From the NCBI GenBank assembly GCA_015680685.1, contig MNCI01008872.1, positions 14,773 to 78,772 of the forward strand: a stretch of DNA of 64,000 bases, read 5' to 3'. The stretch is from Gnetum montanum (lineage: Eukaryota > Streptophyta > Gnetopsida > Gnetales > Gnetaceae). Shown here in pieces: positions 22,850 to 33,719 of this stretch. Within the stretch, counting starts at the first letter, position 1; every line of letters starts with the position of its first letter. The notes beneath the pieces are model-generated. The model had not been told where the DNA came from. It did no database searches and saw only the letters and a list, made by a program, of their open reading frames with translations. A program made the translations under genes and the position numbers.

Positions 22850-23972
22850 CTTGGTCATATGATGAATTGATAAGAATTGATCCATGGTTATGCCAACACA
22901 GGATCTATATAGATTCCACTATTAAACCTAAGCGGTAGCCATAAAGAATATTGAATCTGAAACTGAAACAAGTTATTGAAAATAAAGTTGAAAATTTTCT
23001 CAAAGAAGATTCATTTATCTAGTAATAGACAGTGAATAGGTAAGCCGACTTGTTAGTGTGATAAGAAAAGGAGGACAATGATAAATTTATATAGACTTCA
23101 AACTATTGAACGTGGCTATATTCAAAGATAATTTTTTGTTGCCATTTGTGGACCACATATTACATATAACTATAGTGCATAATTATTACAATTTTCTAAA
23201 TGAGTACAATGAATATAACCAAATACAAATTACTCTAAAAGACTAGGCCAAAATAACTCACAAGCCCCAAGGGGACTTTCTCTTACAATAAGATGTCCAT
23301 TGGCCTCTACAATGCTCCTATAACTTTTCAATGCTTAGTTCTAAGTATCTTCTAGTAGTAAATTAACAATTGTAGAGAAGTCTTCATGGATGACTTCTCC
23401 ACCTATTGCTCTGACTTTGAACAAGCATTAGACCATCTTGAGTTGGTCAAAATAATGTTTGGAGACAAACCTATGACTCAATTGGCAAAAATGTCACTTG
23501 ATGGTCTAAGAAGGCATTATCTTGGAGCATAGAATTTTAGGAAAAGGAATTGAGATGGACCTAGAAAATATAAGGATCATTCAAGGAATAACCCAACAAC
23601 CTTAAATTTTCAAAGATGTGAGATCATTCCTTGACTATATTGGTTACTACAAGCATTTCATTGAAAACTTCTCTAAAATTCCCAAGTTGTTAATTCAACT
23701 TACCAAGAAGGATGAAACTTTTAAATGGACCAGGGAATGTGAATAATCATTTCAACACTTGAAGTAGAAGATTGTAGAGACTCCAATTCTATGTGTTTTT
23801 GATTGGTCCAAACCATTGCACATCATGACAAATGCATCCAATTATGCATTAAGAGTAATACTGACATAATGGACAATAAAAAAATGTTTGTATTATATCC
23901 ATTATGCAAGAAAAAGTATTATGGGCACACAACTTAATTACACCACTATAGAAAAAGAACTCATGGTGGTGG
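22850..23972 (+). pseudogene. T3 reverse transcriptase and start of RNase H (5' piece)
   Basis: Decayed plus-strand frames show LNPKLKQVIEN-like sequence (22930-22990) and a WVSRLV-like block. Next come NVATFKDNFLLPFVDH (23110-23160) and VFMDDFSTYC (23380-23410, both catalytic Asp present). Connection motifs run to the RNase H pieces YTTIEKELMVVV at 23937-23972. The reading breaks at 23972 in the RNase H domain and continues at 37085 after T4. The 5' half of T3 is not in the window; T2's LTR abuts at 22849. Confidence 0.85.
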
Positions 23973-24827
23973 TGATGAGCAGATAGGTACCCCTACGCCC
24001 AACCATACGAATCACGGGCGTTCACACTTGACTCAGTCGAATTTCGTAGACTATAAGCACTTAACATACACCAGACTCTAACCAGCAAAACCTTGGGTTA
24101 GAATGGTCGTTGCCTTCCTAATCTCACTTGTGATGTTATGCTCGCAATGGTTAAGTGAGATTAAGGCTAATGATTTTTATAGATTTTTACTTATCTTTTG
24201 GCGGCTAATTAAGGTATGAAAAGTAAGGAATAAACTATTATCTAATCTATAATTATCCTAGCTTGTATTCTAACTATTCCTAGCATAAGTATCTGATCCC
24301 ATCTTCCGAGCACGTTCTGAGCATCTCCTAACACTTCTGGATTACCAGACGTTAAGCATCACTAGGTTTACCAAGTGTTTGATTTACGTTCGAGATGGTC
24401 GTACTTATGGCCTTTATCAACTACGAATGAGCGATAGAAATTAAGATAACAATAATAGAAACTTAAGTAATTAACAAAGCACAAACATATTAAACTGCAA
24501 GGAATGTTTGAATAGTTTGTCTTTATTGCCATCACACCAATGGGCTCAGATACATCAATGTTCGAATAAAGAGCTAATCACTTTTCTTACATCTACTGCG
24601 GGCACTTGGAAAATATTCTATCTCCTACAGGAACAAACTGCAAGAGCTTCGCTACAGCTAACTGAAAAGTACCTAAATGAGGCAAAAGGCCATCTTATTT
24701 ATAGGCCGAAATAGGCTCCGCATAAATGGGGCCATGTCGACGCATGGAAGGCTACGTCGATGGGCCCGAGTCGACGTGGCCGGGTATACGCGGCCTAGTC
24801 GACGCATCGACTAATGACACTTCATCA
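23973..24827 (-). repeat. T4 3' LTR
   Basis: 855 bp. The U3 hexamers GTCGAC/GTCGAT/GTATAC lie at 24736, 24756, 24770, 24784 and 24798, the last four at exact 14-bp spacing. A minus-strand TATA box (CCTATAAATAAG) lies at 24694-24705. Compared with the right copy it lacks about 44 bp near 24495. Confidence 0.9.
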
Positions 24828-24843
24828 TACCCCCACGACTGAG
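24828..24843 (-). promoter_or_regulatory. T4 polypurine tract
   Basis: The minus-strand sequence CTCAGTCGTGGGGGTA abuts TGATGA of the 3' LTR. It is matched almost exactly by a second copy inside the 5'-UTR intron at 28063-28080. Confidence 0.85.
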
Positions 24844-25067
24844 TAAAAACTTGTCCTCGAGTTACTCTACAATTTGGAAGGCATGGATTCTTATTTACAA
24901 CACACATAACTAAACACACACATGATACAACATTAATTTGACCAAGTGCCCGAGTTACAGAGGAGGACAAGTTACACAAAATGGCGGTGTTTAGAGACAA
25001 AATTGAACACCTCGCTAGTCCTGGAGCCTCTACCATGTAGGATGATGCACAAAATTTTTGGAGAAGA

Positions 25068-27877
25068 TCACACCGTCCCTAGGGGCGGTGGTTCTATTGG
25101 ACCTTCTCCAGCCTCTAGCCCATGCGTTGGTGGTGGCATGAATGAAGGCTATCCCATGGCAGCTACAACTTCTGGAGGTAGCTGGAAGGCCTCTAAGAGA
25201 GCCCTCATTTTTTCTTCTTTGCTTCTGGGGTTGTTCACTGTCCAGGTAGCTTCTCCAATGTGTGTTGGAACTAGAAGCTCCCAAGGGCATGGCAACGCTG
25301 GAAGGAGTTCTTTTAGGTTGAAAAACGAAGCTATGAATTACTTGCATTCGATGTTGAACACTTGGATTGATGCCTGCAGCTACTAGTAGTCATTCATTCT
25401 ATGGGCCAGGTCCTCTGCGACTGTACGTTGTCCTTCAAAGCTTATGTGAAGAACCTTGAGTTCCACATTTGCCATTTCCAGCTTCTAGTTTTTTGCCTTA
25501 TGTGCCTAGAACTCACCCTTGTATAGGGAATATGAGATGGCCACTTGCTTTTCTAACTCTAACTGTGGTCTCCTGGTTGTGAGCATAGCCAGGTTTTTAT
25601 ATTAAAGGTTGCAAGCTCCATGTATTCTATCATCTCCTCAATCTGAAGCTCTTTTAGGCAAATTTTAGCTTTGTTGTAAGTGTTCAACTCGTTGAAGATA
25701 GGTTGCCATGCATCGCCTCCCTCTCGGAGCTATTGGAGCACTTGGTTTATTTTAGCCTTTGCAACTTAAATATGCTTTTCGTTCACTTTCTTCTGCAATC
25801 CCACTTGGTCCTTGTAATGATTTTTGATGTTTTCAAATTTCAGGGCCTCATTCTTCCAAGTGACAATTTCAATTGCAAACTTCTATCGCAATGCCCGAAC
25901 CTCCTCCATTGACAGATTCCGATTCTCAGCAGCCAACCTTCTTATGTTAGCATTCACCCTAGCTAGTTCTTCTTGATACTAGTGGATAAAATTTTTCATG
26001 TGTTTGTTCTCTACACCAACATTACACAGGCGATGAACCTCTACGGTCAGTCGCACGTTCTCTTGGCGAACCTCTGTCAAGTCCTTGTCCAAGCGATATG
26101 CTCGGACATCTGCCAAGGACTTGTTGAAGATCATCATCTCTTGCACATCCTCGACAACCTGAAGTTTAAGTTTAAGCTATTGAAAAGCTTCATCCCTAGT
26201 GATTTCATGGTTGAGGATGGCTGGATCAGCAAGTTGAGCTCTTAGTTGGGCTACCTCTATTGCCAAGCACTGACAAGTTGCTTGAGCAGCTTCTAGTTGC
26301 CCTTCCAAAACGAGGCTCTTGCCCCTTGCTAAGAGCAGCTTTGACTGGGTTGCAGTAATGTTTTCCAGAAGGTCAAAGACATCTAGAAGTGGTTGTCCAA
26401 TTCCCAATAGTCGATCCAACAACTCCTTGTGTTGGGCTGCATCAATCTTGCTATGCGAAGTTTCGATAAACACCTGTACATCTTGTTGTCCATGAACGTT
26501 TGGTACAGGTGCTACCGGTGCATTGAGAGCTATAGCAATTATGTCAGCAACCACTTTAGCTGCAACCTCTTGTCCTTAGTGCTTCATAACCAGGACTGTC
26601 GCCCCTTCACCATCTTTCAAGCATACCGAGAAGGTAGCAGCATTTCTTGAAATTTCAAGGAATAACTGTTGGGTTGATACTGTTACCTCTTGGATGCTTG
26701 GATCTATTCTGGTTGGCACTTATGCTCAAGTGGTGGAGAATAACAGCCTTGCCCTTTCAAGCAAGCTCACTGATTGAGCCACTTGCTCCAGGTGGCTCAT
26801 GGTAGGGCGATAGATCAAAGGGTCTTCTCCTCCACCAGTCCTACCAGATTACTCTTGCTGGCTCAAGAGCATTTCTCGAATCTTGCAGATGTATTCTACC
26901 ATGGTTTGCGAGCCCGGCTACATTGTTTGTACAAGTGGTGGAGGTGGATGCTGCTCCTCCTCTGTTTGTGTTGCGACAAGAGTTTTGTCCTTCATCATTT
27001 CTCGCCAAGAGACAATTGGGGCGCGCTAGATTATATCATTGGAATACCGTGCTATCCCTGCCCGTTTGCACAACTTTTGGATTAGCCATGGAAAGGGGAG
27101 AGCTCATCTTCCACGTTCGTTCTCAATAAACCTCTTTTCAATTTCCAAGAACAGCAGCTGTGGAAGACTCATTGGGAATTTTCCACTCAAGGCGGCACAC
27201 GCATGGGCGGAGAAGGCCTTCTTTGAGTACACCCTCTCCGCCATGGTCAGGGAGCCAAATTCATTATGCTTTACCTCGTAGCATCATTTGGTCCATTCCA
27301 CCTTTACCTCTAGATCAGCATGCTTTGGGATTTCCACCACATCTGCCCTGATCTCAGGCAACCCCAGAGCCTGCACTATCGCCTCCAAAGTGTAAGAAAC
27401 ATAAATTTCTTTGATTCTTACTCTAGACCCTGGTTGCCAATTCATCCAGAAGAGATAAGTCTCTCCTAAGTACCATTTACCACTGGTTATGATGATTGGC
27501 CACATTGGAGAGTGTTGCAGTTGGAGCCTCAATTCCTATGGTGCGTTCTCGAGGAATGGTCCAAAATTTAGCTCTTGAAGGACCATTCGTTGCATCTTGC
27601 GTGGCATGATACCATCAAGGTAGGCTTGGGTCAAGGTGACCTTAAGCTATGGTGCTATCCCAGGAGTCTCATCCCCTTGCAATTGCTTGCTGGGAATCTC
27701 CTCTTTGGGAATCTGATGGACAGATTCCACATCAGGTCCTTTGCGGAGAGGGCCAATTGCATGAGAGCCCTCCGTGTGCTCTGGTGGTTGCACTCCTCAT
27801 CCCCTTCCTATGCATGGACACTTGTCCCTTAGCTATGATGGTTCTTTGCCCCTCGAGTGCCTCAGTTTGGGTGCCAT
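25068..27877 (-). pseudogene. T4 accessory (env-position) gene: N-domain plus coiled coil
   Basis: ATG at 27877 (MAPKLRHSRGKEP) lies directly after the acceptor GATTGTAG. The N-domain includes SGKWYLGETYLFWMN (about 27460-27510), RVRIKEIYVSYTLEAIVQAL and LPEIRADVVEIPK. Further on come AERVYSK, ALSGKFPMSLPQLFLEIEK and LPFPWLIQKLCKRAGIARYS (about 27050-27180). This order resembles the plant 'putative transposon protein' domain (unsearched). After an acidic, Pro/Gln-rich linker comes a long open stretch (26177-26554) starting the coiled coil (KELLDRLLGIG, LLARGKSLVLEGQLEAAQA). Heptad-type sequence continues to about 25500. It ends GPIEPPPLGTV with stop 25068-25070. About 2.8 kb; several stops. 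Function unknown. Confidence 0.75.
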
Positions 27878-28087
27878 CTACAATCAAACATAACCACCAA
27901 TTAGATTGTGCATAAGTAGCTCAAGATGGTCCTTATACACCTTCTCAGTTTGACCAAGTTATGTTGTTGGCATAGGCATTCCTTTAAGTCTCCCAGAGTG
28001 TTAATTTATGGGTTAGAGCCAAAGTTTTCATAATTAAATAATTAATTAATTACACATAGGCATCACCCCCCACGACTGAGGGCATAG
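27878..28087 (-). other. T4 5'-UTR intron of the accessory gene (predicted), donor mutated
   Basis: Acceptor TTTGATTGTAG/ATGGC at 27878. The donor site reads CTGGAG/CTATGC where T2 and T3 have CTAGAG/GTAWGC, so the G of GT is changed to C. The intron holds CTCAGTCGTGGGGGG followed by TGATG at 28063-28080, a near-copy of the polypurine tract plus LTR start at 24828. Confidence 0.55.
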
Positions 28088-28231
28088 CTCCAGTTGCTTA
28101 AAAGGACAAGGATCAATTGAGGCAGACTCGCGATAGAATGTAGGTGCGTTGGGAAGGGTTAGGAAAAAAAATTAGCAAAAGCTCCCCTCAATTTGGATTC
28201 CAAATGATGAAAATTTCAAAGTGCAATTGGT

Positions 28232-28306
28232 GTATATATAGGGGTTGGGTGCTGCATCGATGGGGCCACGTATATGCAAGCGCTGCATATACAGGGCCCC
28301 ATATAT
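28232..28306 (-). promoter_or_regulatory. T4 internal, LTR-like promoter
   Basis: The minus-strand TATA box (TATATATAC, 28232-28240) lies below hexamers ATCGAT (28256), GTATAT (28270), ATATAC (28287) and ATATAT (28301), spaced 14, 17 and 14 bp. GTATAC/GTATAT types with GGCC linkers also occur in this element's LTR (GTATAC at 24784) and not in the T2 or T5 LTRs. This copy is more AT-rich and palindromic than those of T2 and T3. Confidence 0.55.
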
Positions 28307-29847
28307 GCAGGGGTGTTTATCCGTTGACCAGCATTGAGCAACCTAGAAAAAGCCTGAAACGATGAATTTGAAATGCCAAATTGGGGCGGTTGAAGCGCGT
28401 GAGAGGCCTAGACATAGCTGAGGACATGAGGAAGGTAATTGGATGCAAAAAAGAGTCAAAATAGGAGAACATGATGCAAAAAGAACTCCGCGGGGAATAA
28501 ATTGAGCAATGGGACCCTAAAACTAGTCAACCACGAAATCCAAAGGATAGGAGGCTTAACAAGTCAGACCAAGGAGATGCATGTGGGTCCTCCCCATAGT
28601 AGGTCATAGCTTTAGCAGCCCCTGAATATCCCCAACACTGGGGTCCATGGGCATCGGGGCCAAGAAATGGTGTTTGCCAGTTAAGACTCCTACCCAAGAG
28701 ACCCTGCCAAGGCATGGGAAGCCCATGGAAATCACGATGAACTTTCACAACATAAGACAAGCAGTGAGGTGAGTTACGGAGAGAATTGAGTGAAGAGAGA
28801 GAGAGAACAAAATGGAATTTCGATTGTCGATCACATGAAACCCCATGTGCAGTTGTGGTTAAGTGACCCAGTAGAACCTATCCTGAGGTTAGACCCAAAA
28901 CTAGCCACATGCAGTGAATCATAGCAACAGATGAAGCCCCGACCATCCCCCATGGAAGCATGAATGCATCCACAGAGAACCACCACTCCAACAAATATGA
29001 GAGGAAGGAAGTGAAATGGGACAAAGTTAGAGGGGACTAAGGAAGTCCCATAACTAGTGCTTGCAGCCCATGAGAGGTGGTCTAAGGAGTGTGCTTTGAA
29101 TTCCCACATAGTGATTTGTTTGTTTGTTTTTCTCTTTTTTGGGAGAACCACACCATGCAAAGACCCATGTGTGTTCGCATGCATTCAACCAAGGGATGTG
29201 CTTTGAAACCTCATGTTTATTTCTTTTCTTTTGTCTTTTTTTTTGAATTTTTCGGTGAGGACCACACCATGCAAGGTCGAACTACCCAGAAGCTTCCTAG
29301 GAGAGAAGGATGTGGAGTGGTAAGGAATCCGTAAGGACATACCAGCAACCCAGGGGATAGAACAAAGCGACGAATATTGCATTCCCCTTGAAGTCACACC
29401 CGATTCAAACCATTGGGTCATCCCCGAGTTTGGGAACTACACCAATCACACATTAATTATAATGTTTTTAAGTGAAGGGGTTGCATGTTCTCAACAGAAG
29501 GAAAACCATGGACTGGGTGAATGGGTGGATGACGTGAACTCACTGCCGATTTTATGAACGAAAAATAGCGTAAAGTCCAAAGACAACCATGTGAGAGTGG
29601 GAACCAGATAACTAGGTGGACTAGTGTACATTACCCATCACCACGAAAACCATCCACGCCAGACATCTAAAGATAATAAGATAACGTATTAGTAATTATG
29701 TGAAAAATGAGACATACACAAAGAAATGAAAAATAATTAAAGAAAGGAAAAAATGTACAAAGAATTTGCAAACGTATGAATGATGGTGAAAAACAAAAAG
29801 GTGTAAAACAAAAAATTTTAAAACAGTGAGGGGTGTAGTGAAATGGA
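28307..29847 (-). other. T4 non-coding spacer between pol and internal promoter
   Basis: No credible coding frame. It holds the family's shared blocks (29030-29270: AAGTCCCATAACTAGTGCTT, and two copies of ACCACACCATGCAA at about 29147 and 29261). A duplicated segment (about 29085-29165 and 29193-29280) repeats GTGCTTTGAA...ACCACACCATGCAA. A GA-rich run lies at 28794-28806. Confidence 0.6.
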
Positions 29848-31095
29848 TTAGCAGGGATGACGGTCTCCCCTATGATTGGGTGGAAAGGAGGAGACACGAA
29901 AAATGAAGCGAGGTTGTCCTAGTGATGACAAGGTGATTGCACTAGTTGAGTGAGGTTCACGAAAAGGTTTCAATTGTTGGTGGTTGACTAACTACATTTT
30001 GGTGGGATCCTTAGGTTTGTGGATAAGAAAGGCCCCGGATGGGAAGGTTTCGAAGACAATGTAAGGTCCCTCCCACAGTGTTTGAAACTTGGTCGGTTGA
30101 GATATGTGTGAGGGGTTCCAATACAACACTTTGTCTCCACATCTAAATGTGACCTTCAGAATCCTAAGATCATGTCGTTTTTTGTTATAGGCCTTGTGGA
30201 TCTCATTGGAAGATAGGACCACTAATTGGTTCTCATCTAGCACACTTAAATTGATGAGTCGTTCTCGTTGTGCTAGTGGGAGATCAAGGCCTAAGTCACT
30301 AGCGGTGGATAGTGTGCGGAGTTCAGCCTAAATTGGAAGTGTTGGTAACTTCCCATACACTAACTCATAGGGAAAGTACCCTACAGGAAGTTTCCAAGTG
30401 GAGTGATAGGCCCATAGGGCATCGTTAAGTTTAGTACTCCAATCCCTCTTGTATTTGCTGATGGTTTTGGTAAGGATCTTGGTGATCTCCTTATTGGTGA
30501 CTTTGACTTACCTGTTGGCTTGGGGGTGATAGGGTGTTGTAAATTTATGTGTTACCCCTAAGCGTTGCATGAGTTTCCGAAAAGTGACACCCATAAAATG
30601 AGTCCCATTATCAGAAATGAGTGCATGTGACACTCCAAACCTATTGATGATTTGTTGCTGGACAAATCGTGCGGTAGTGTTGGAAGAACAGTCGACGACG
30701 GCTACCGCTTCTACCCACTTTGTACAGTAGTCCACAGCTATGATGGTGTATGCCTTTCCATTTGATAGGGGTGTGATGGGCCCCATGAAGTTGATACCCA
30801 AAATGTTAAAGGGCTCTAGTGGCTGGATCCACTATTGAGGTCCCTCCAACCATGTCGTCATCCCACCATCCCTTTAGCATAGTTCGCAGGAGCAGGCGAA
30901 CCATTATGTGTCCCTGAAGATGGTGGGCCAGTAATACCCTGCAAGCAGAATCTTAATGGCGGTGCGACGTCCAGCATAGTGGTCCCCACAAGGGCCCTCA
31001 TGAGCATCCTAGAGGACATGCAATGTATCACCATCAGGGACACACCATCGAACCAAGCCATTTGCGCACACCTTGTAAAGGTGGCCATTGATCTC
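29848..31095 (-). pseudogene. T4 integrase domain, catalytic residues mutated
   Basis: The zinc region reads HEGPCGDHYAGRRTAIKILL (family GGHY, one Gly changed) near 30960-31030. The core starts LGINFMGPITPLSNGK, with Asp to Asn at the first catalytic site (family WGIDFMGP). LISDNGTHF keeps the second Asp. The third position is VKVTNKEI where T2 has VEVTNREI, so Glu is Lys. All are G-to-A changes on the coding strand. The chain runs through DLPLAQRERLINLSVLDENQ and the GDKVLYWNP and GPYIVFETFPSGAF blocks to SSFPPNHRGDRHPC, stop 29848-29850. Confidence 0.9.
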
Positions 31096-31125
31096 CATCA
31101 AATGCTTGGCCTTATGGAGAAACTG

Positions 31126-32790
31126 CTATTTTTGTTGATGATTCCACTCCTTCGGCAACTCTTGAGTGGTGAGGTAGGTAAGGATGCAGCTAAACCAAGG
31201 GGATTCCTTGGGCACTTGCAGATAAACTGTGCCTGTGAAGAGGAGTTCATCTGGAAATTGGTCAAATAAGGGCACCTCCTCTTCTACGTCATCCCATCGC
31301 AACCGAGACAAGTGGTCAACAACCACATTCTCGGTCCCCTTCAAGTCTACCATGGTAAGATTAAACTCATGAAGAATCACCAGTCACCAGATTATGTGGG
31401 GGATCACCATTGGTTTGTTCATTAGGAACTAGATAGCACTGTGGTCAGTATGCACAAACACCTTGTATCCGAGCACATAGTGCTGGAATTTGTCCAAGGT
31501 GAACACCACCGCCATCAACTCCTTTTCAGTGGTGGTGTAGTTCAGCTGAGCACCCACAATGCTACGGCTTGCACAATGGATATAATATGGATGTTTCTAA
31601 TCATCACACTCTGTAAGCACAGCTTCCAAGGCATAGTTGGATGCATCTGTCATAATGTGAAAGGGTCTAGACCAATCAGGTGCCTGTAGAACTGAAGTTT
31701 CTATGAGTTTTTGTTTCAGTGCTTGGAATGCAGACTCGCATTCCTTGGTCAAGATGAACAGAGTGTCCTTCTTTGTAGGTTCTACCAATGGCTTGGCAAT
31801 CTTTGAGAAGTTTTCAATGAATCGCCGGTAGTAACTAGTGTGTCCAAGGAATGACCGAACATCTTTGACGGTACTTGGTTGGTAGGTGATTCCTTGGATG
31901 AACCTGATCTTTTCAGGATCTACACTAATCCCTGTTTGTGAGATGCGATGCCCTAACACAATGCCTTCTTAGACCATCAAATGGCTCTTCTACCAATTGA
32001 GCTGCAGATTGGTGTCTACACACCTTTTCAGAACCTGCTCCAGATGATCCAAGGCTTGCTCGAACATGGCCCCATAGGTAGAGAAGTCATCCATGAAGAC
32101 TTCTATCCCATTGCCAATCTGTTACTGGAAGATGCTAAGGACAAGGCGTTGGAATGTAGCAAGCGTGTTGCACAAGCCAAAAGGCATCTTCTTGTATGCA
32201 AAAGTCCCCCATGGACTTGTGAAAGTTATTTTGGCCTGGTCCTCTAATGCTATTTGGATTTGATTATAACCACTATAACCATCCAAAAAGCTATAGTAGC
32301 GGTGCCCTGCGATGGTGTCCAACACCTGGTTCACAAATGGAAGCGGGAAGTGGTCTTTGAAGGTCACCATATTGAGCAACTAAAAATCAATATAGACTCT
32401 CCACTTGCCACCTTTCTTGGGCACAATAATGAGTGGGCTAACCCATTCTCTATCGGCAATAGAATAGATGAACCCCGCCTTTAGCAATTATTCGATTTCA
32501 TCTTTTATGACCTACTTTAGTTTGGGATTCAATCGTCTTTGTGGCTATCATTGTGGCTTCATGAAAGGGTCTATATAGATTCAATGCTGGCAGAACCTAG
32601 GATCAACTCCAGTCAACTCGATATATAACCATGCAAACAAAACAACCCATTTGTTTACCATCTTCAGCAATCTCTTCTTTTGTTCAGGAGCAAGGGTGGC
32701 ATTGATAATTACCGGCTTTCCATTTTGCCAAAATGCATATTCCAAGTGAGCCGGTAAAGACTTTAGCTCCAAGGGCTCTTGTTTGAAGCT
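31126..32790 (-). pseudogene. T4 reverse transcriptase-RNase H, best-preserved copy
   Basis: The N-terminal RRLNPKLK block lies at about 32520-32545. WVSPLIIVPKKGGKWRVYID (32395-32455), FLDGYSGYNQIQIAL (about 32260-32300) and FAYKKMPFGLCN follow. The catalytic box VFMDDFSTYGAMFEQ (32060-32105) is intact. Thumb/connection DVRSFLGHTSYYRRFIENFS (31790-31860) is followed by RNase H with MTDASNYALEAV (about 31625), TTEKELMAVVF (31520) and VFVHTDHSAI (31430-31460). The connector reads GTENVVVDHLSRLRWDD. A few stops remain (for example before KSHLMV). Confidence 0.9.
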
Positions 32791-33057
32791 CTCAGGGATT
32801 TGTAGCTTCCCCCAGTCATCATGGTCATCAACAGTGGAGACCTATTGATGAACCTCTTTAATTTCGTCCATGCTTTCAATGTAGGCTTGCACAAGCCCCT
32901 CAGACAGTTCCATGCACAATGCGTTGCTAGTAGGATCAGCTGTCAACCACTGGGTGCGCTCTTGGTTAGTGGCTACTGCATATAGGCACTATTGAACAGG
33001 TGATTCCTCGATACACCGATTGCATGCTTGAATGGATATCCACTTAGCGAACCATAA

Positions 33058-33540
33058 CTACTGTACATAGTTGCACCCTGAGTCACTGTACGTGATGCAT
33101 GGAACGTGCTTCTTCTTAATCTTTCTGAAAGGATTTTTCTTTAAAATTTCAAGGGATAGATCTTGAAGTCCTAGTCGTGAGTCCACCGTGCTTAGCCAGG
33201 CTCTTCCCATGATGGTTGGGAAGTTCCCCTCGCAGTTCTCCACATGGATGACTAGGATATCAGCAAGATAGAACCACCCAAAAATGGTGGTCACAATTTC
33301 CTCCACCAATCCCAAGGGAATGGTGATGGACTGGTCTGTTAACTTGAGCTGAATGTTTCTCTTCTTTAGCGGGGGAAAGTTCCAATTCTTGTACATATCG
33401 TGAGAGATCAAATTGATCCCTGACCCTGAGTCTAGAAGATCTTTGCATGGCTCATTCCCTACCACCTAAAGATAGATGAGTGGGCTTCCAAAATTAGTCA
33501 ATTTTTAGGGAAGATGACCTACCTTGATCCAGTCAGTCAT
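33058..33540 (-). pseudogene. T4 aspartic protease domain (open for 135 codons)
   Basis: The open frame 33058-33465 starts NEPCKDLLDSGSGINLISHD, with the catalytic Asp-Ser-Gly intact. Then come SITIPLGLVEEIVT, the FPTIMGRAWLST motif of the second beta-sheet, and the basic tail FRKIKKKHVPC ending SGCNYVQ. It looks catalytically plausible on its own. A stop just upstream (VVxR to 33466) separates it from gag. Confidence 0.9.
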
Positions 33541-33719
33541 GGCATGTGTGAGCATGACCGTTTGGACGTTGGAGTGCGGTTGGCTTGAAGGCTACTTTGG
33601 TGGTGGAATAGTGGAGGCACTTGTAGGTTCATAGGCACTAGCCATAGGTGTATGTGAGGGTATGTTTAAATTATTAAGCTGGAAAAAGGATGTTTTCGTG
33701 GCTTGGGTTCTAGTCCACT

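Noticed and set aside
24946-25386. 146-codon plus-strand open frame
   Set aside because: It lies antisense to the C-terminal part of the T4 accessory gene, whose minus frame is conserved with T2 and T5.
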